Positions 9,936 to 20,066 of a stretch of DNA of 64,000 bases are shown here, one piece after another (the stretch's first letter is position 1; each line of letters starts with the position of its first letter). The stretch comes from Ramlibacter cellulosilyticus (GTDB taxonomy: Bacteria; Pseudomonadota; Gammaproteobacteria; Burkholderiales; Burkholderiaceae_C): the NCBI RefSeq assembly GCF_014297465.1, contig NZ_JACORT010000001.1, forward strand, positions 310,001 to 374,000, given 5' to 3'. The position numbers and the translations under genes were made by a program. Below the pieces are notes generated by a model that saw only the letters and a program-made list of their open reading frames with translations, was not told the DNA's origin and did no database searches.

Positions 9936-11519
9936 TTGAGCATCCCGCGCCTGCAGCTCGCGCACATCACCAAGCGCTTCCCGTCCGTGGTGGCCAACAG
10001 CGACGTGTCGCTGACGGTCCAGCCCGGCGAAACGCACGCCGTGCTCGGGGAGAACGGCGCCGGCAAGTCCACGCTGATGAAGATCATCTACGGCGCGCTC
10101 AAGCCCGACGAGGGCAGCGTGCTGTTCAACGGGCAGCCGGTCCACATCCGCAACCCGCAGGAAGCGCGGGCGCTGGGCATCAGCATGGTGTTCCAGCACT
10201 TCAGCCTGTTCGACACGCTCACCGTGGCGGAGAACGTGTGGCTGGGCCTGGACAAGAGCCTCACCCTGCAGCAGGTGACGCACAGCATCAGCGCCAAGGC
10301 GCGCGAATACGGGCTGGACGTCGACCCGGCGCGGCCGGTGCACACGCTGTCGGTGGGCGAGATGCAGCGGGTGGAGATCATCCGCGCACTGCTCACCAAC
10401 CCCAAGCTGCTGATCCTCGACGAGCCCACCTCGGTGCTGACGCCGCAGGCGGTGGAGAAGCTGTTCGTGGTGCTGAAGCAGCTGGCGTCCGAAGGCTGCA
10501 GCATCCTGTACATCAGCCACAAGCTGCACGAGATCCGCGAGCTGTGCACGGCCTGCACGGTGCTGCGCGGCGGCAAGGTCACGGGCGTGACCGACCCCCG
10601 CCGCGAGAGCAACGCGTCCCTGTCCCGGATGATGATCGGCGCCGAGCCGCCGCAGCTGGAGCACCACGAGCGCACCCCGGGCGAGGTGGTGCTGCGCGTG
10701 CAGAACCTCACCCTGCCGCGCGAGGACCAGTTCGGCCACGACCTCGACGACATCTCCTTCGACGTGCGTGCCGGCGAGGTCGTGGGCGTGGCGGGCGTGT
10801 CGGGCAACGGGCAGCGCGAGCTGCTGTTCGCGCTCTCGGGCGAGGACACGCGGGCGGCGCCGGCGATGATCCAGGTGGATGGCAAGCCCGTGGGCCGCTT
10901 CGGCCCGGCGCACCGGCGCCACCTCGGGCTGCACTTCGTGCCCGAGGAGCGCCTGGGGCGCGGCGCGGTGCCGACCCTGGGCCTGTCGCAGAACCTGCTG
11001 CTCACGCGCACGGATGCGGTCGGCAAGAGCGGCTGGATCCGCACGGGTGCCTTGCGCCAGCAGGCCGCGGACATCATCAAGCGCTTCAACGTGAAGGCCG
11101 GCGGTCCGGACGCGGCGGCGAAGTCGCTGTCCGGCGGCAACCTGCAGAAGTTCATCGTGGGCCGCGAGATCGACGCCAGGCCGAAGCTGCTGATCGTGTC
11201 GCAGCCAACCTGGGGCGTGGACGTCGGCGCCTCGGCGCAGATCCGCTCGGAGATCCTCGCGCTGCGCGACGCGGGTTGCGCCGTGCTGGTGCTGTCCGAG
11301 GAGCTGGAGGAGCTGTTCGAGATCAGCGACCGGCTGCACGTGATCGCGAAGGGAAGGTTGTCGCCGAGCGTGGAGCGGGCGAGGGCGACGGTGACGCAGA
11401 TCGGGGAGTGGATGAGCGGACTCTGGGTCGTGCATCCGTTGCGGGGGGATGCCCCTCACCCCAGCCCTCTCCCCAGGGGGGAGAGGGAGCAAGTCCGGGA
11501 GGATGGCAAGAATGTTTAA
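9936..11519 (+). CDS. BMP-family nucleoside/purine ABC transporter, ATP-binding protein
   Basis: 527 residues with two ABC domains, as in NupA/YufO. The first has Walker A GENGAGKST (residues 38-46), signature LSVGEMQRVEI and Walker B LLILDEPTS. The second has a degenerate Walker A (GVSGNGQRELL, no Lys) but a good signature, LSGGNLQKFIVGREI; this asymmetry is normal for the family. A TTG start at 9936 with GGAG upstream fits the conserved N-terminus. The last 25 or so residues after IGEWMSGLW are odd: they are encoded by a hairpin repeat (11452-11489) and are probably not part of the ancestral protein. The gene overlaps the downstream permease by 8 bp. Confidence 0.93.
   Translation: MSIPRLQLAHITKRFPSVVANSDVSLTVQPGETHAVLGENGAGKSTLMKIIYGALKPDEGSVLFNGQPVHIRNPQEARALGISMVFQHFSLFDTLTVAENVWLGLDKSLTLQQVTHSISAKAREYGLDVDPARPVHTLSVGEMQRVEIIRALLTNPKLLILDEPTSVLTPQAVEKLFVVLKQLASEGCSILYISHKLHEIRELCTACTVLRGGKVTGVTDPRRESNASLSRMMIGAEPPQLEHHERTPGEVVLRVQNLTLPREDQFGHDLDDISFDVRAGEVVGVAGVSGNGQRELLFALSGEDTRAAPAMIQVDGKPVGRFGPAHRRHLGLHFVPEERLGRGAVPTLGLSQNLLLTRTDAVGKSGWIRTGALRQQAADIIKRFNVKAGGPDAAAKSLSGGNLQKFIVGREIDARPKLLIVSQPTWGVDVGASAQIRSEILALRDAGCAVLVLSEELEELFEISDRLHVIAKGRLSPSVERARATVTQIGEWMSGLWVVHPLRGDAPHPSPLPRGEREQVREDGKNV
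11452..11489. repeat. GC-rich hairpin repeat inside the end of the ATPase gene
   Basis: A perfect 10-bp stem (CCCTCTCCCC at 11465-11474 with GGGGAGAGGG at 11478-11487, 3-nt loop) is preceded by CCCCTCACCCCAG. By general knowledge this resembles a C/T-rich repeat commonly scattered between genes in proteobacteria. Here it lies at the ATPase/permease junction and is translated as the ATPase tail. It could also act as an mRNA processing or stability hairpin within the operon. Confidence 0.7.
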
Positions 11520-12588
11520 GCTGGAACCTCGTCCGGAGGCTTCGAAGTTCTGGAGCGTCGCTTCGCCCCTGCTGGCGCTCGTGATCACCGTGGTGATCGG
11601 CACGCTGCTGTTCGTGGCGCTGGGCAAGGACCCGGTGCGCGGGCTGCAGGTGTTCTTCTGGGAGCCGATCAGCTCCGGCTACCGGATCGGCGAGTTGATG
11701 GTGAAGGCCACGCCGCTGCTGCTGATCGCCCTGGGCCTCGCCGTGTGCTTCCGCTCCAACGTGTGGAACATCGGTGCCGAAGGCCAGTTCGTGATCGGCG
11801 CCGTGGTCGCCGGGGGCGTCGCGCTGCTGGCGGGCAAGGACACGAGCCGGCTGATCGTCGTCGCCGTGCTGCTCGCAGGCGTGCTGGGCGGCATGGCCTG
11901 GGCGGCGATCACGGGGCTGCTGCGTGACAAGTTCAACGCCAACGAGATCCTCGTGAGCCTGATGCTGGTGTACGTCGCCACGCTGGTGCTGAACTACCTG
12001 GTGTTCGGGCCCTGGAAGGACCCGGCCGGCTACAACTTCCCGCAGACCAAGACCTTCGAGGCAGCCACGCAGATTCCCCGCCTGTTCACCGGCTCGCGGG
12101 TGAACATCGGCGTGATCCTGTCGCTCGTCGGCGTGGCGGCGCTGTGGGTGTTCCTGTTCCGCACGCGCGCCGGCTTCGCGCAGCAGGTGGGAGGGCTCGC
12201 GCCGGCGGCCGCGCGCTACGCCGGCTTCTCCTCGCGCAAGGCGCTGTGGACGGCGCTGCTGGTCTCCGGCGGCGCCGCGGGCCTGGCGGGCGCGCTGGAA
12301 GTCGCCGGCCCCATCGGCCAGCTCACGCCCTACGTGCCGGCGGGCTACGGCTTCGCCGCGATCATCGTGGCCTTCGTCGGCCGGCTGCACCCGGTGGGCA
12401 TGGTGTTCTCGGCCATCCTCATGAGCATGTTCTACATCGGCGGCGAGCTGGCGCAGTCGCGCCTGGGGCTGCCCAAGTCGCTGACCGGCGTGTTCCAGGG
12501 CCTGCTGCTCTTCACGCTGCTCGCCTGCGACACGTTGATGGCCTACCGCATCCGCTTCCTGCCTTCCACGCAGCCCGCCAAGACCTGA
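11512..12588 (+). CDS. BMP-family nucleoside/purine ABC transporter permease 1
   Basis: 358 residues from the ATG at 11512 (MFKLEPRPEASKFW), which follows a GGAGG with good spacing. An upstream in-frame ATG at 11449 would translate the hairpin repeat and is unlikely. The protein is multi-spanning (8-10 hydrophobic segments) and carries the NupB/YufP-type blocks CFRSNVWNIGAEGQF and LRDKFNANEILVSLMLVYVA. With the second permease it should form the inner-membrane channel energised by the upstream ATPase. Confidence 0.93.
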   Translation: MFKLEPRPEASKFWSVASPLLALVITVVIGTLLFVALGKDPVRGLQVFFWEPISSGYRIGELMVKATPLLLIALGLAVCFRSNVWNIGAEGQFVIGAVVAGGVALLAGKDTSRLIVVAVLLAGVLGGMAWAAITGLLRDKFNANEILVSLMLVYVATLVLNYLVFGPWKDPAGYNFPQTKTFEAATQIPRLFTGSRVNIGVILSLVGVAALWVFLFRTRAGFAQQVGGLAPAAARYAGFSSRKALWTALLVSGGAAGLAGALEVAGPIGQLTPYVPAGYGFAAIIVAFVGRLHPVGMVFSAILMSMFYIGGELAQSRLGLPKSLTGVFQGLLLFTLLACDTLMAYRIRFLPSTQPAKT

Positions 12589-12590
12589 AC

Positions 12591-13511
12591 ATGGACCAGT
12601 ACGCACTCCTCTTCGCCTCCATGCTCAATGCCGGCACGGTGCTGGCGATCGCGGCGCTGGGGCTCCTGATCAACGAGAAGGCCGGCATCGTGAACCTCGG
12701 GGCCGAGGGCATGATGCTGTGCGCGGCCATCGCGGGCTTCGCGGCGGTGGTCCACACGGGCAGCGACTGGATCGGCTTCCTGGCGGGCATAGGCGCGGGC
12801 GCGCTGCTGGCGGCGGCGTTCGGGCTGCTCGTGATCTGGATGAACACCAACCAGTACGCGACGGGCCTGGCGCTCAGCCTGTTCGGCGCGGGTTTCTCCG
12901 CCTTCGCCGGCATCCAGTACGTGCAGGAGAAGCTGCCGGAGCGGCCGCATTTCTCCATCCCGCTGCTGGGCGACATCCCCCTGATCGGGCCGGCGCTCTT
13001 CCGCCAGCATCCCATGGTGTACCTGGCGATCGGCCTGGTGGTGTGGTTGATGTGGTTCCTGTACCGGTCGCGCGCCGGCCTGGTGCTGCGCTCGGTGGGC
13101 GAGTCGCCCGAGTCCGCGCACGCCCTGGGCTATCCGGTGCGCCGCATCCGGCTGGCGGCGGTGATTGCCGGCGGGGCGCTGTGCGGGCTGTCCGGCGCCT
13201 ACATCTCCATCATCTACACGCCCCTCTGGGTCGAGGGGATGGTGGCCGGCAAGGGCTGGATCGCCCTGGCGCTCACCACCTTCGCCACCTGGCGTCCGGC
13301 ACGCGTGTTGCTTGGCGCCTACCTGTTCGGCGGCGTCACCATGCTGCAGTTCCACCTGCAGGGCACGGGCGTGGAGGTTCCCAGCGAATTCCTCGGCATG
13401 CTGCCCTACGTGGCGACCATCGTGGTGCTGGCGCTGATCTCGCGCAATCCGGCGTGGATCCGGGTCAACATGCCGGCCTCGCTTGGAAAACCGTTTTATC
13501 CCGGAACATAA
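12591..13511 (+). CDS. BMP-family nucleoside/purine ABC transporter permease 2
   Basis: 306 residues, starting 2 bp after the first permease (MDQYALLFASMLNAGT). It has the shorter NupC/YufQ-type sequence with the block NEKAGIVNLGAEGMMLCAA, equivalent to the NIGAEGQ region of permease 1, and about eight hydrophobic segments. It pairs with permease 1 and is followed 37 bp later by the binding-protein gene of the same operon. Confidence 0.93.
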   Translation: MDQYALLFASMLNAGTVLAIAALGLLINEKAGIVNLGAEGMMLCAAIAGFAAVVHTGSDWIGFLAGIGAGALLAAAFGLLVIWMNTNQYATGLALSLFGAGFSAFAGIQYVQEKLPERPHFSIPLLGDIPLIGPALFRQHPMVYLAIGLVVWLMWFLYRSRAGLVLRSVGESPESAHALGYPVRRIRLAAVIAGGALCGLSGAYISIIYTPLWVEGMVAGKGWIALALTTFATWRPARVLLGAYLFGGVTMLQFHLQGTGVEVPSEFLGMLPYVATIVVLALISRNPAWIRVNMPASLGKPFYPGT

Positions 13512-13548
13512 TTCGACCTTTCGTCCCAGACCTCGAAGAGGGGAAACA

Positions 13549-14715
13549 ATGACCGACACGAAGAAACGCGCACTGCTCCAGGCGGCGGCCCTCGCCGCCG
13601 CCGTGGCAGGCCTGGCCGCCTGCAGCAAGCAGGAAACCCCCGCTCCCGCCCCGGCGCCCGCACCGGCCGCCGCCCAGGCTCCGGCGCCCGCCCCGGCCCC
13701 GCAGAAGCTCAAGGTGGCCTTCGCCTACGTCGGCCCGGTGGGCGACGGCGGCTGGACCTTCGCGCACGACAACGCGCGCAAGGCGGTGCAGCAGGAGTTC
13801 GGCGACAAGATCGAGACCTCCTTCGTCGAGAAGGTCCCCGAGTCGGCGGACGCCGAGCGCGTGATGCGCGACATGGTCGCCCAGGGCAACAAGCTGATCT
13901 TCGGCACGACCTTCGGCTACATGGAGCCGATGCTCAAGGTCGCCGCGGACCACAAGGACGTCAAGTTCGAGCACGCCACCGGCTACAAGACCGCCGAGAA
14001 CCTGCGCACCTACGACAGCCGCACCTACGAAGGCGCGTACATGGCCGGCGTGATCGCGGGCAGCATGACCAAGACCAACACGCTGGGCGTGGTGGGCTCG
14101 GTGCCGATCCCCGAGGTGGTCCGCAACATCAACTCGTTCACGCTGGGCGCCCAGTCGGTGAACCCGAAGGTCAAGACCCGCGTGGTGTGGGTGGGCGACT
14201 GGTTCAATCCGCCGAAGGAAACCGAAGCGGCCACGTCCCTGATCAACGGCGGCGCCGACGTGCTGATGCAGAACACCGACTCGTCGGCCGTGCTGCAGAC
14301 CGCCGAGAAGATGGGCAAGCGCGCCTTCGGCTGGGACAGCGACATGAGCAGCTACGGCCCCAAGGCGCACCTGGGTTCCGCGATCATCAACTGGACGCCT
14401 TACTACAAGAAGGCGATCGGCGACGCGCTGAACAACACCTGGTCCACGGGCCAGAGCTGGTGGGGCGTCAAGGAAGGCGCGATCGACTTCGTGTCCGTCG
14501 CCGCCGACGTGCCCGACGCCGCCAAGCAGCAGCTGGAGAAGGTGAAGGCCGGCCTGAAGGACGGCACGCTGCAGATCTGGAAGGGCCCGATCGCCGACAA
14601 CTCCGGCAAGGAAATCCTGGCCAAGGACGCCGTCGCCGACGACAAGTTCCTGGGCGGCATCAACTTCTACGTCAAGGGCGTGGAAGGCAAGGTGCCGGGC
14701 GGGGAGAAGAAGTAA
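13549..14715 (+). CDS. BMP-family substrate-binding lipoprotein of the purine ABC transporter
   Basis: 388 residues. The N-terminus has a lipoprotein signal with lipobox LAAC (C25), then a Pro/Ala linker of about 27 residues, then the Bmp domain (KLKVAFAYVGPVGDGGW). ATG 13549 is preceded by AGAGGGGAAAC. The mature protein should capture purine nucleosides or bases and deliver them to the permease pair just upstream. A paralogue at 32729 has an ordinary cleavable signal instead. The residue after the Cys is Ser, which in Gram-negatives does not signal inner-membrane retention, so its location is uncertain. Confidence 0.93.
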   Translation: MTDTKKRALLQAAALAAAVAGLAACSKQETPAPAPAPAPAAAQAPAPAPAPQKLKVAFAYVGPVGDGGWTFAHDNARKAVQQEFGDKIETSFVEKVPESADAERVMRDMVAQGNKLIFGTTFGYMEPMLKVAADHKDVKFEHATGYKTAENLRTYDSRTYEGAYMAGVIAGSMTKTNTLGVVGSVPIPEVVRNINSFTLGAQSVNPKVKTRVVWVGDWFNPPKETEAATSLINGGADVLMQNTDSSAVLQTAEKMGKRAFGWDSDMSSYGPKAHLGSAIINWTPYYKKAIGDALNNTWSTGQSWWGVKEGAIDFVSVAADVPDAAKQQLEKVKAGLKDGTLQIWKGPIADNSGKEILAKDAVADDKFLGGINFYVKGVEGKVPGGEKK

Positions 14716-14734
14716 GGTTCCGGAATGGAACATG

Positions 14735-14760
14735 CAAAGGGCCGCTCGCGCGGCCCTTTG
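14735..14760 (+). terminator. Hairpin terminator after the transporter operon
   Basis: A perfect 10-bp stem (CAAAGGGCCG at 14735-14744 with CGGCCCTTTG at 14751-14760) with a CTCGCG loop lies 20 bp after the binding-protein stop. Only a short T-run (CGTTT) follows, so termination may be partial. A long palindromic repeat begins 5 bp later. Confidence 0.65.
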
Positions 14761-14765
14761 CGTTT

Positions 14766-14836
14766 GCTGGGGTGCGCTTCGCGCAACCCAGCCTACGGGT
14801 GGAATGTAGGCTGGGTTGCGCGAAGCGCACCCCAGC
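14766..14836. repeat. Type B palindromic repeat, perfect 31-bp inverted arms
   Basis: Arms 14766-14796 and 14806-14836 are exact reverse complements around a 9-nt spacer. The unit reads GTAGGCTGGGTTGCGCGAAG at its inner end and continues to GCACCCCAGC at its outer end. Both ends resemble the type A unit at 4741 and 18020. The same 31-nt unit occurs at 30413 in the opposite arrangement. Here it lies in the leader of the Rieske gene, ending 13 bp before its ATG. Confidence 0.9.
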
Positions 14837-14849
14837 AAGGTGAGACGCG

Positions 14850-16834
<1,985 letters not shown>

Positions 16835-16944
16835 GGTCTTACCGCTGGGCTTGGCGCGCAAATTTCCCGCGCCTCGGCCGCACGCGGCGCAAATTGGTTC
16901 CCGGAAGGCGGAACTTCCGCGCGTAGGACGGCACTGACTTCCTC

Positions 16945-18003
16945 ATGACGCGAGAAGTCCCTGCGCGCCGGGCCGCCCGCTGGCTCGTCCTCCTCCTTTT
17001 TCCCTTGTTCGCCCTCGGGGTCCAACCCGCCGAGGCCGCCAAGGCCCGCACCACGCAGCATGCGGTGAAGAAGAAGGTTTCGTCCGCCAAGAAGCCGGTC
17101 GCGAAGAAGAAGGTCGCGAAGAAGAGCAGCGCCCGCAAGACGGTCGTGGCGAAGAAGGGAACGAAGAAGAAAGTCGTCGCGAAGGCGCGGCCGGCGAAAG
17201 CCTTCGTGGCCGAGGCGCCGTTCACCGGGCCGCTGAAGGTCAGCGCGAGCGCCGCGTACGTGATCGACCAGCAGACCGGCGAGGTCCTGTTCGGCAAGAA
17301 CCCGGAGTCGGTGCAGCCGATCGCGTCGCTGACCAAGCTGATGACCGGCTTCATCATCGCCGAAGCGAAGCTGCCGATGAACGAGAAGATCACGATCTCC
17401 GACGAGGACGTGGACCGCATGAAGTTCAGCAGCTCGCGCCTGAAGGTGGGCACCGAGCTCACGCGCGCGCAGGCGCTGCACCTGGCGCTCATGTCCAGCG
17501 AGAACCGCGCGGCGCACGCGCTGGCGCGCACCTACCCGGGCGGCGAGAGCGCCTTCGTGAGCGCGATGAACGTGAAGGCGGCGCAGCTCGGGATGAAGCA
17601 GACGCGGTACGTGGAGCCCACGGGTCTCTCGAGCGCCAACCGCTCGAGCGCGCACGACCTGGCGCTGCTCACCGCGGCGGCCTACGACCAGCCCCTGCTG
17701 CGCCGCTACAGCACGTCGCCGGGCTACCGCCTGGGCACGGACCACGGCACGCTGCAGTACGTGAACAGCAACCGCCTGGTGCGCAGCGGCAGCTGGGACA
17801 TCGGCGTGCAGAAGACCGGCTACATCCGCGAGGCGGGCTACACGCTCCTGATGCAGGCGGAGCTGGCCGGGCGCAAGCTGATCATGGTGTTCCTGGATTC
17901 CGCGAGCAAGGTGACGCGGATGAAGGACCCGGAGAAGATCCGGCAGTGGCTGAAGAGCCATCCGGAGGTGACGGCGGGGGACAAGGCGAACGCGCCGGGG
18001 TGA
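16945..18003 (+). CDS. pbpG: D-alanyl-D-alanine endopeptidase (PBP7/PbpG type)
   Basis: 352 residues. After a signal peptide (cleavage near AEA) comes a Lys/Ala/Val-rich low-complexity stretch (about residues 35-85, repeats such as KKKVAKK). The S11 peptidase domain then has all three penicillin-binding motifs: S128-L-T-K131, S185-E-N187 and K290-T-G292. It should cleave D-Ala cross-links in periplasmic peptidoglycan. The basic stretch is longer than in the E. coli enzyme and could bind peptidoglycan or anionic polymers. It is monocistronic, between the purine operon and a type A repeat. Confidence 0.93.
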   Translation: MTREVPARRAARWLVLLLFPLFALGVQPAEAAKARTTQHAVKKKVSSAKKPVAKKKVAKKSSARKTVVAKKGTKKKVVAKARPAKAFVAEAPFTGPLKVSASAAYVIDQQTGEVLFGKNPESVQPIASLTKLMTGFIIAEAKLPMNEKITISDEDVDRMKFSSSRLKVGTELTRAQALHLALMSSENRAAHALARTYPGGESAFVSAMNVKAAQLGMKQTRYVEPTGLSSANRSSAHDLALLTAAAYDQPLLRRYSTSPGYRLGTDHGTLQYVNSNRLVRSGSWDIGVQKTGYIREAGYTLLMQAELAGRKLIMVFLDSASKVTRMKDPEKIRQWLKSHPEVTAGDKANAPG

Positions 18004-18019
18004 GGGTGGGGCGGGTGAG

Positions 18020-18140
18020 CGGTGGGGTTCGCTTCGCTCACCTTCCGACGCTGGCGCGTCGCCACCCTACAGGGAACCGGCCTTTCGTGTAGGGTGGGCC
18101 GGCGAATGCCGGCGAAGGTGAGCGCCAGCGAACCCCACCG
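18020..18140. repeat. Type A palindromic intergenic repeat
   Basis: Left arm 18020-18070 and right arm 18089-18140 are inverted, separated by 18 nt. The first 35 nt of the left arm match the copy at 4741 almost base for base (CGGTGGGGTTCGCTTCGCTC), while the middle of the right arm has diverged (GGGCCGGCGAATGCC). It lies between convergent pbpG and the methyltransferase gene, 12 bp from the latter's stop. Confidence 0.85.
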
Positions 18141-18152
18141 CCGCGAAGCGGT

Positions 18153-18974
18153 TCAGGCCCCCGCTTCGACCGCATGCAACGCCGCCGCGGTCTCCTGTGC
18201 CTCGTTTGGGACCGCCCCGCGCGGAAACACCGCGTCATACTGCGTATCCCACTTCCACGCCGCCGTCTCCGCATTCGGCGCGCACACATAGATCTCCTCC
18301 GCCGGCCGCGCCGTCACGCGCAGGCCGCTCGAACGCAGCATCGCCTCGATGCCGGCGTGGTTCGGCACCCACCAGTTCGTGCGGTCGTTGGAGAAGCGGT
18401 GCTCGATGAAGGACATCTTCGGCCAGCCCGGGTCCAGCAGCGGCTCGCGCTGCGTGATCGGGTGGTCCTCGGTGTCCGGATAGACCTCCTCGCCCGGCAA
18501 CGACAACGTCTGGAACATCATCATCCGCTGCGTGCGGCGCGAGAGGATGTCCAGCGCCAGCAGCGGGTAGCGCAGGTGGTAGAAGACGCCCATGAACCAC
18601 ACGAGGTCGAACTGCTCGTTGCTGCGCGCCAGGTCATAGACCTGCTGCTGGCGGAACTCGACGCGGTCCTGCAGGCCGAACTGGCGCGCGGCCCACTGCG
18701 CCTGGTCCAGGTACAGCGGCTCCATGTCGAGGGCGACGACCGAGGCGCCGCGCTTTGCCAGCTCGAAGCTGTAGAACCCGGCGTTGCACCCCACGTCCAG
18801 CACGCGCCAGCCCGCCAGGTCTTCGGGGATGTGGGCGCGGATCTGCTCCCATTTGAACGAGGGGAAGTCGCCGCCCAGGAAGTGGTCCGGCACCGTCTGG
18901 TGCCCCGAAGGAAGGTGCAGGTTGTGGAACCAGGGGCCCAGCGCGTCGATCTGGCGCTGCACTTCGTCTGCCAT
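18153..18974 (-). CDS. SAM-dependent methyltransferase, CmoB-like (TIGR04290-type)
   Basis: 273 residues. The SAM-binding motif I is VLDVGCNAGFYSFELAKRGA, followed by VVALDMEPLYLDQAQWAARQ and the motif IV region FDLVWFMGVFYHLRYPLLAL. The overall pattern resembles tRNA carboxymethyl/methyl transferase CmoB. From memory it fits the family TIGR04290, named after a Ramlibacter locus; this could not be checked here. It is the last gene of a minus-strand glycan operon, 18 bp after a glycosyltransferase, so the substrate is more likely a sugar, cyclitol or lipid carrier than tRNA (inference). Confidence 0.85.
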   Translation of the reverse strand: MADEVQRQIDALGPWFHNLHLPSGHQTVPDHFLGGDFPSFKWEQIRAHIPEDLAGWRVLDVGCNAGFYSFELAKRGASVVALDMEPLYLDQAQWAARQFGLQDRVEFRQQQVYDLARSNEQFDLVWFMGVFYHLRYPLLALDILSRRTQRMMMFQTLSLPGEEVYPDTEDHPITQREPLLDPGWPKMSFIEHRFSNDRTNWWVPNHAGIEAMLRSSGLRVTARPAEEIYVCAPNAETAAWKWDTQYDAVFPRGAVPNEAQETAAALHAVEAGA

Positions 18975-18992
18975 CGTCCTCTCCCTTCTTCT

Positions 18993-20066
18993 TCAGGCGG
19001 CGACGCCGCTCAGCAGCTCCGTCGCATGGGCCTCGAGTTCGGCGGCCCGGTGGGCGGCCGTGTGCTCCGCGAGGATGCGGCGGCGCGCGCGTTCGGCCAT
19101 GCGCAGGCGCTCGTCCTCGCCGCAGCGGCGCAGGATGTCCAGCACGTCCGCGGTACGGTCCACCAGCAGGATCTCCTGGTGCGGCACCAGCAGCGACTCG
19201 ATGCCCGGCCAGCGGTCGCTGATGATCGGCGTCGCGCACGCGGCCGCCTCGAACAGGCGCACGCTCGGCGACCACCCGGCGGCGATCATGTCCTGGCGCG
19301 TCACGTTCAGCGTGAAGCGCTGGCTGTTGTAGAAGGCGCGGTGCTCCGCCGGCGGCAGGTGCGGCTGGTGCGTGACGTTGCCGGGCCAGCGGTCGGTGTC
19401 CGGGTACTGCGGCCCCGCGACGATGAAGGGCTTCTGCGGCTCGTGCCGCGCCGGCTCCAGCAGGAAAGCCTGCACGCTCGCCTGGCGGTCGTCGCTGTAG
19501 GTGCCCATGTAGCCGAGGTCCCACTTCAGCTCGCGGGCCTCGGGGAAGTACAGCTCCGGGTCGAACGAGCAGTAGAACGCCCGTGCGCGCGGCGAGCCGT
19601 ACTGGCGCTCCAGCTTCTTCAGCGTGGGGCCGCCGGTGAAGGACAGGTACAGGTCGTAGTGGGGGACCTGCCGCGGGTGCAGGTACTCGAAGTCGCCGCG
19701 CGCGATCTTCGCGAGCGTCACCGGCGTGTCGATGTCGTAGAAGGCGGTCACGCCTTCCGCCGTGTCGTGCACCCAGTCGCCGACGCGCACGCCCTCGGTG
19801 ACGTAGGAGCCCACGATCACGAGGTCCGCGTCGCGCACGACGTGCGCATGCGCATCGCGCAGTTCCTCGAAGCTGCCGTACAGGAGGGTGGTGCCGTACG
19901 GCGGCTCCGCGAGGTCGCGGTTGGAGGCGTACCAGGGCTGGTCGCGCTCCAGGAAGGTCACGTCGTGCCCGCGCTTCTCCAGCTCGCGCACGAGGCCGCG
20001 GTAGGTGGTCGCGTGCCCGTTGCCCCAGGAGGAGGTGATCGACAGCCCGAGGATCGCGACCTTCAT
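18993..20066 (-). CDS. CgeB-like glycosyltransferase 1
   Basis: 357 residues from ATG 20066, which overlaps the preceding gene's stop. It has a GT-B-type N-terminal opening (MKVAILGLSITSSWGNGHAT) and the C-terminal block FEAAACATPIISDRWPGIE, typical of the glyco_trans_1_2 / CgeB group. Three homologous genes lie in a row (18993, 20063, 21166), sharing openings with S-W/Y-NG-A-T and C-terminal AEHT/AHRA motifs, so they arose by duplication. Each could add a different sugar. The sugar donor is unknown. Confidence 0.85.
   Translation of the reverse strand: MKVAILGLSITSSWGNGHATTYRGLVRELEKRGHDVTFLERDQPWYASNRDLAEPPYGTTLLYGSFEELRDAHAHVVRDADLVIVGSYVTEGVRVGDWVHDTAEGVTAFYDIDTPVTLAKIARGDFEYLHPRQVPHYDLYLSFTGGPTLKKLERQYGSPRARAFYCSFDPELYFPEARELKWDLGYMGTYSDDRQASVQAFLLEPARHEPQKPFIVAGPQYPDTDRWPGNVTHQPHLPPAEHRAFYNSQRFTLNVTRQDMIAAGWSPSVRLFEAAACATPIISDRWPGIESLLVPHQEILLVDRTADVLDILRRCGEDERLRMAERARRRILAEHTAAHRAAELEAHATELLSGVAA

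Noticed and set aside
11449..11511. An earlier start for the first BMP permease.
   Set aside because: It would translate the hairpin repeat; the ATG at 11512 has the better-spaced ribosome binding site and fits the family N-terminus.
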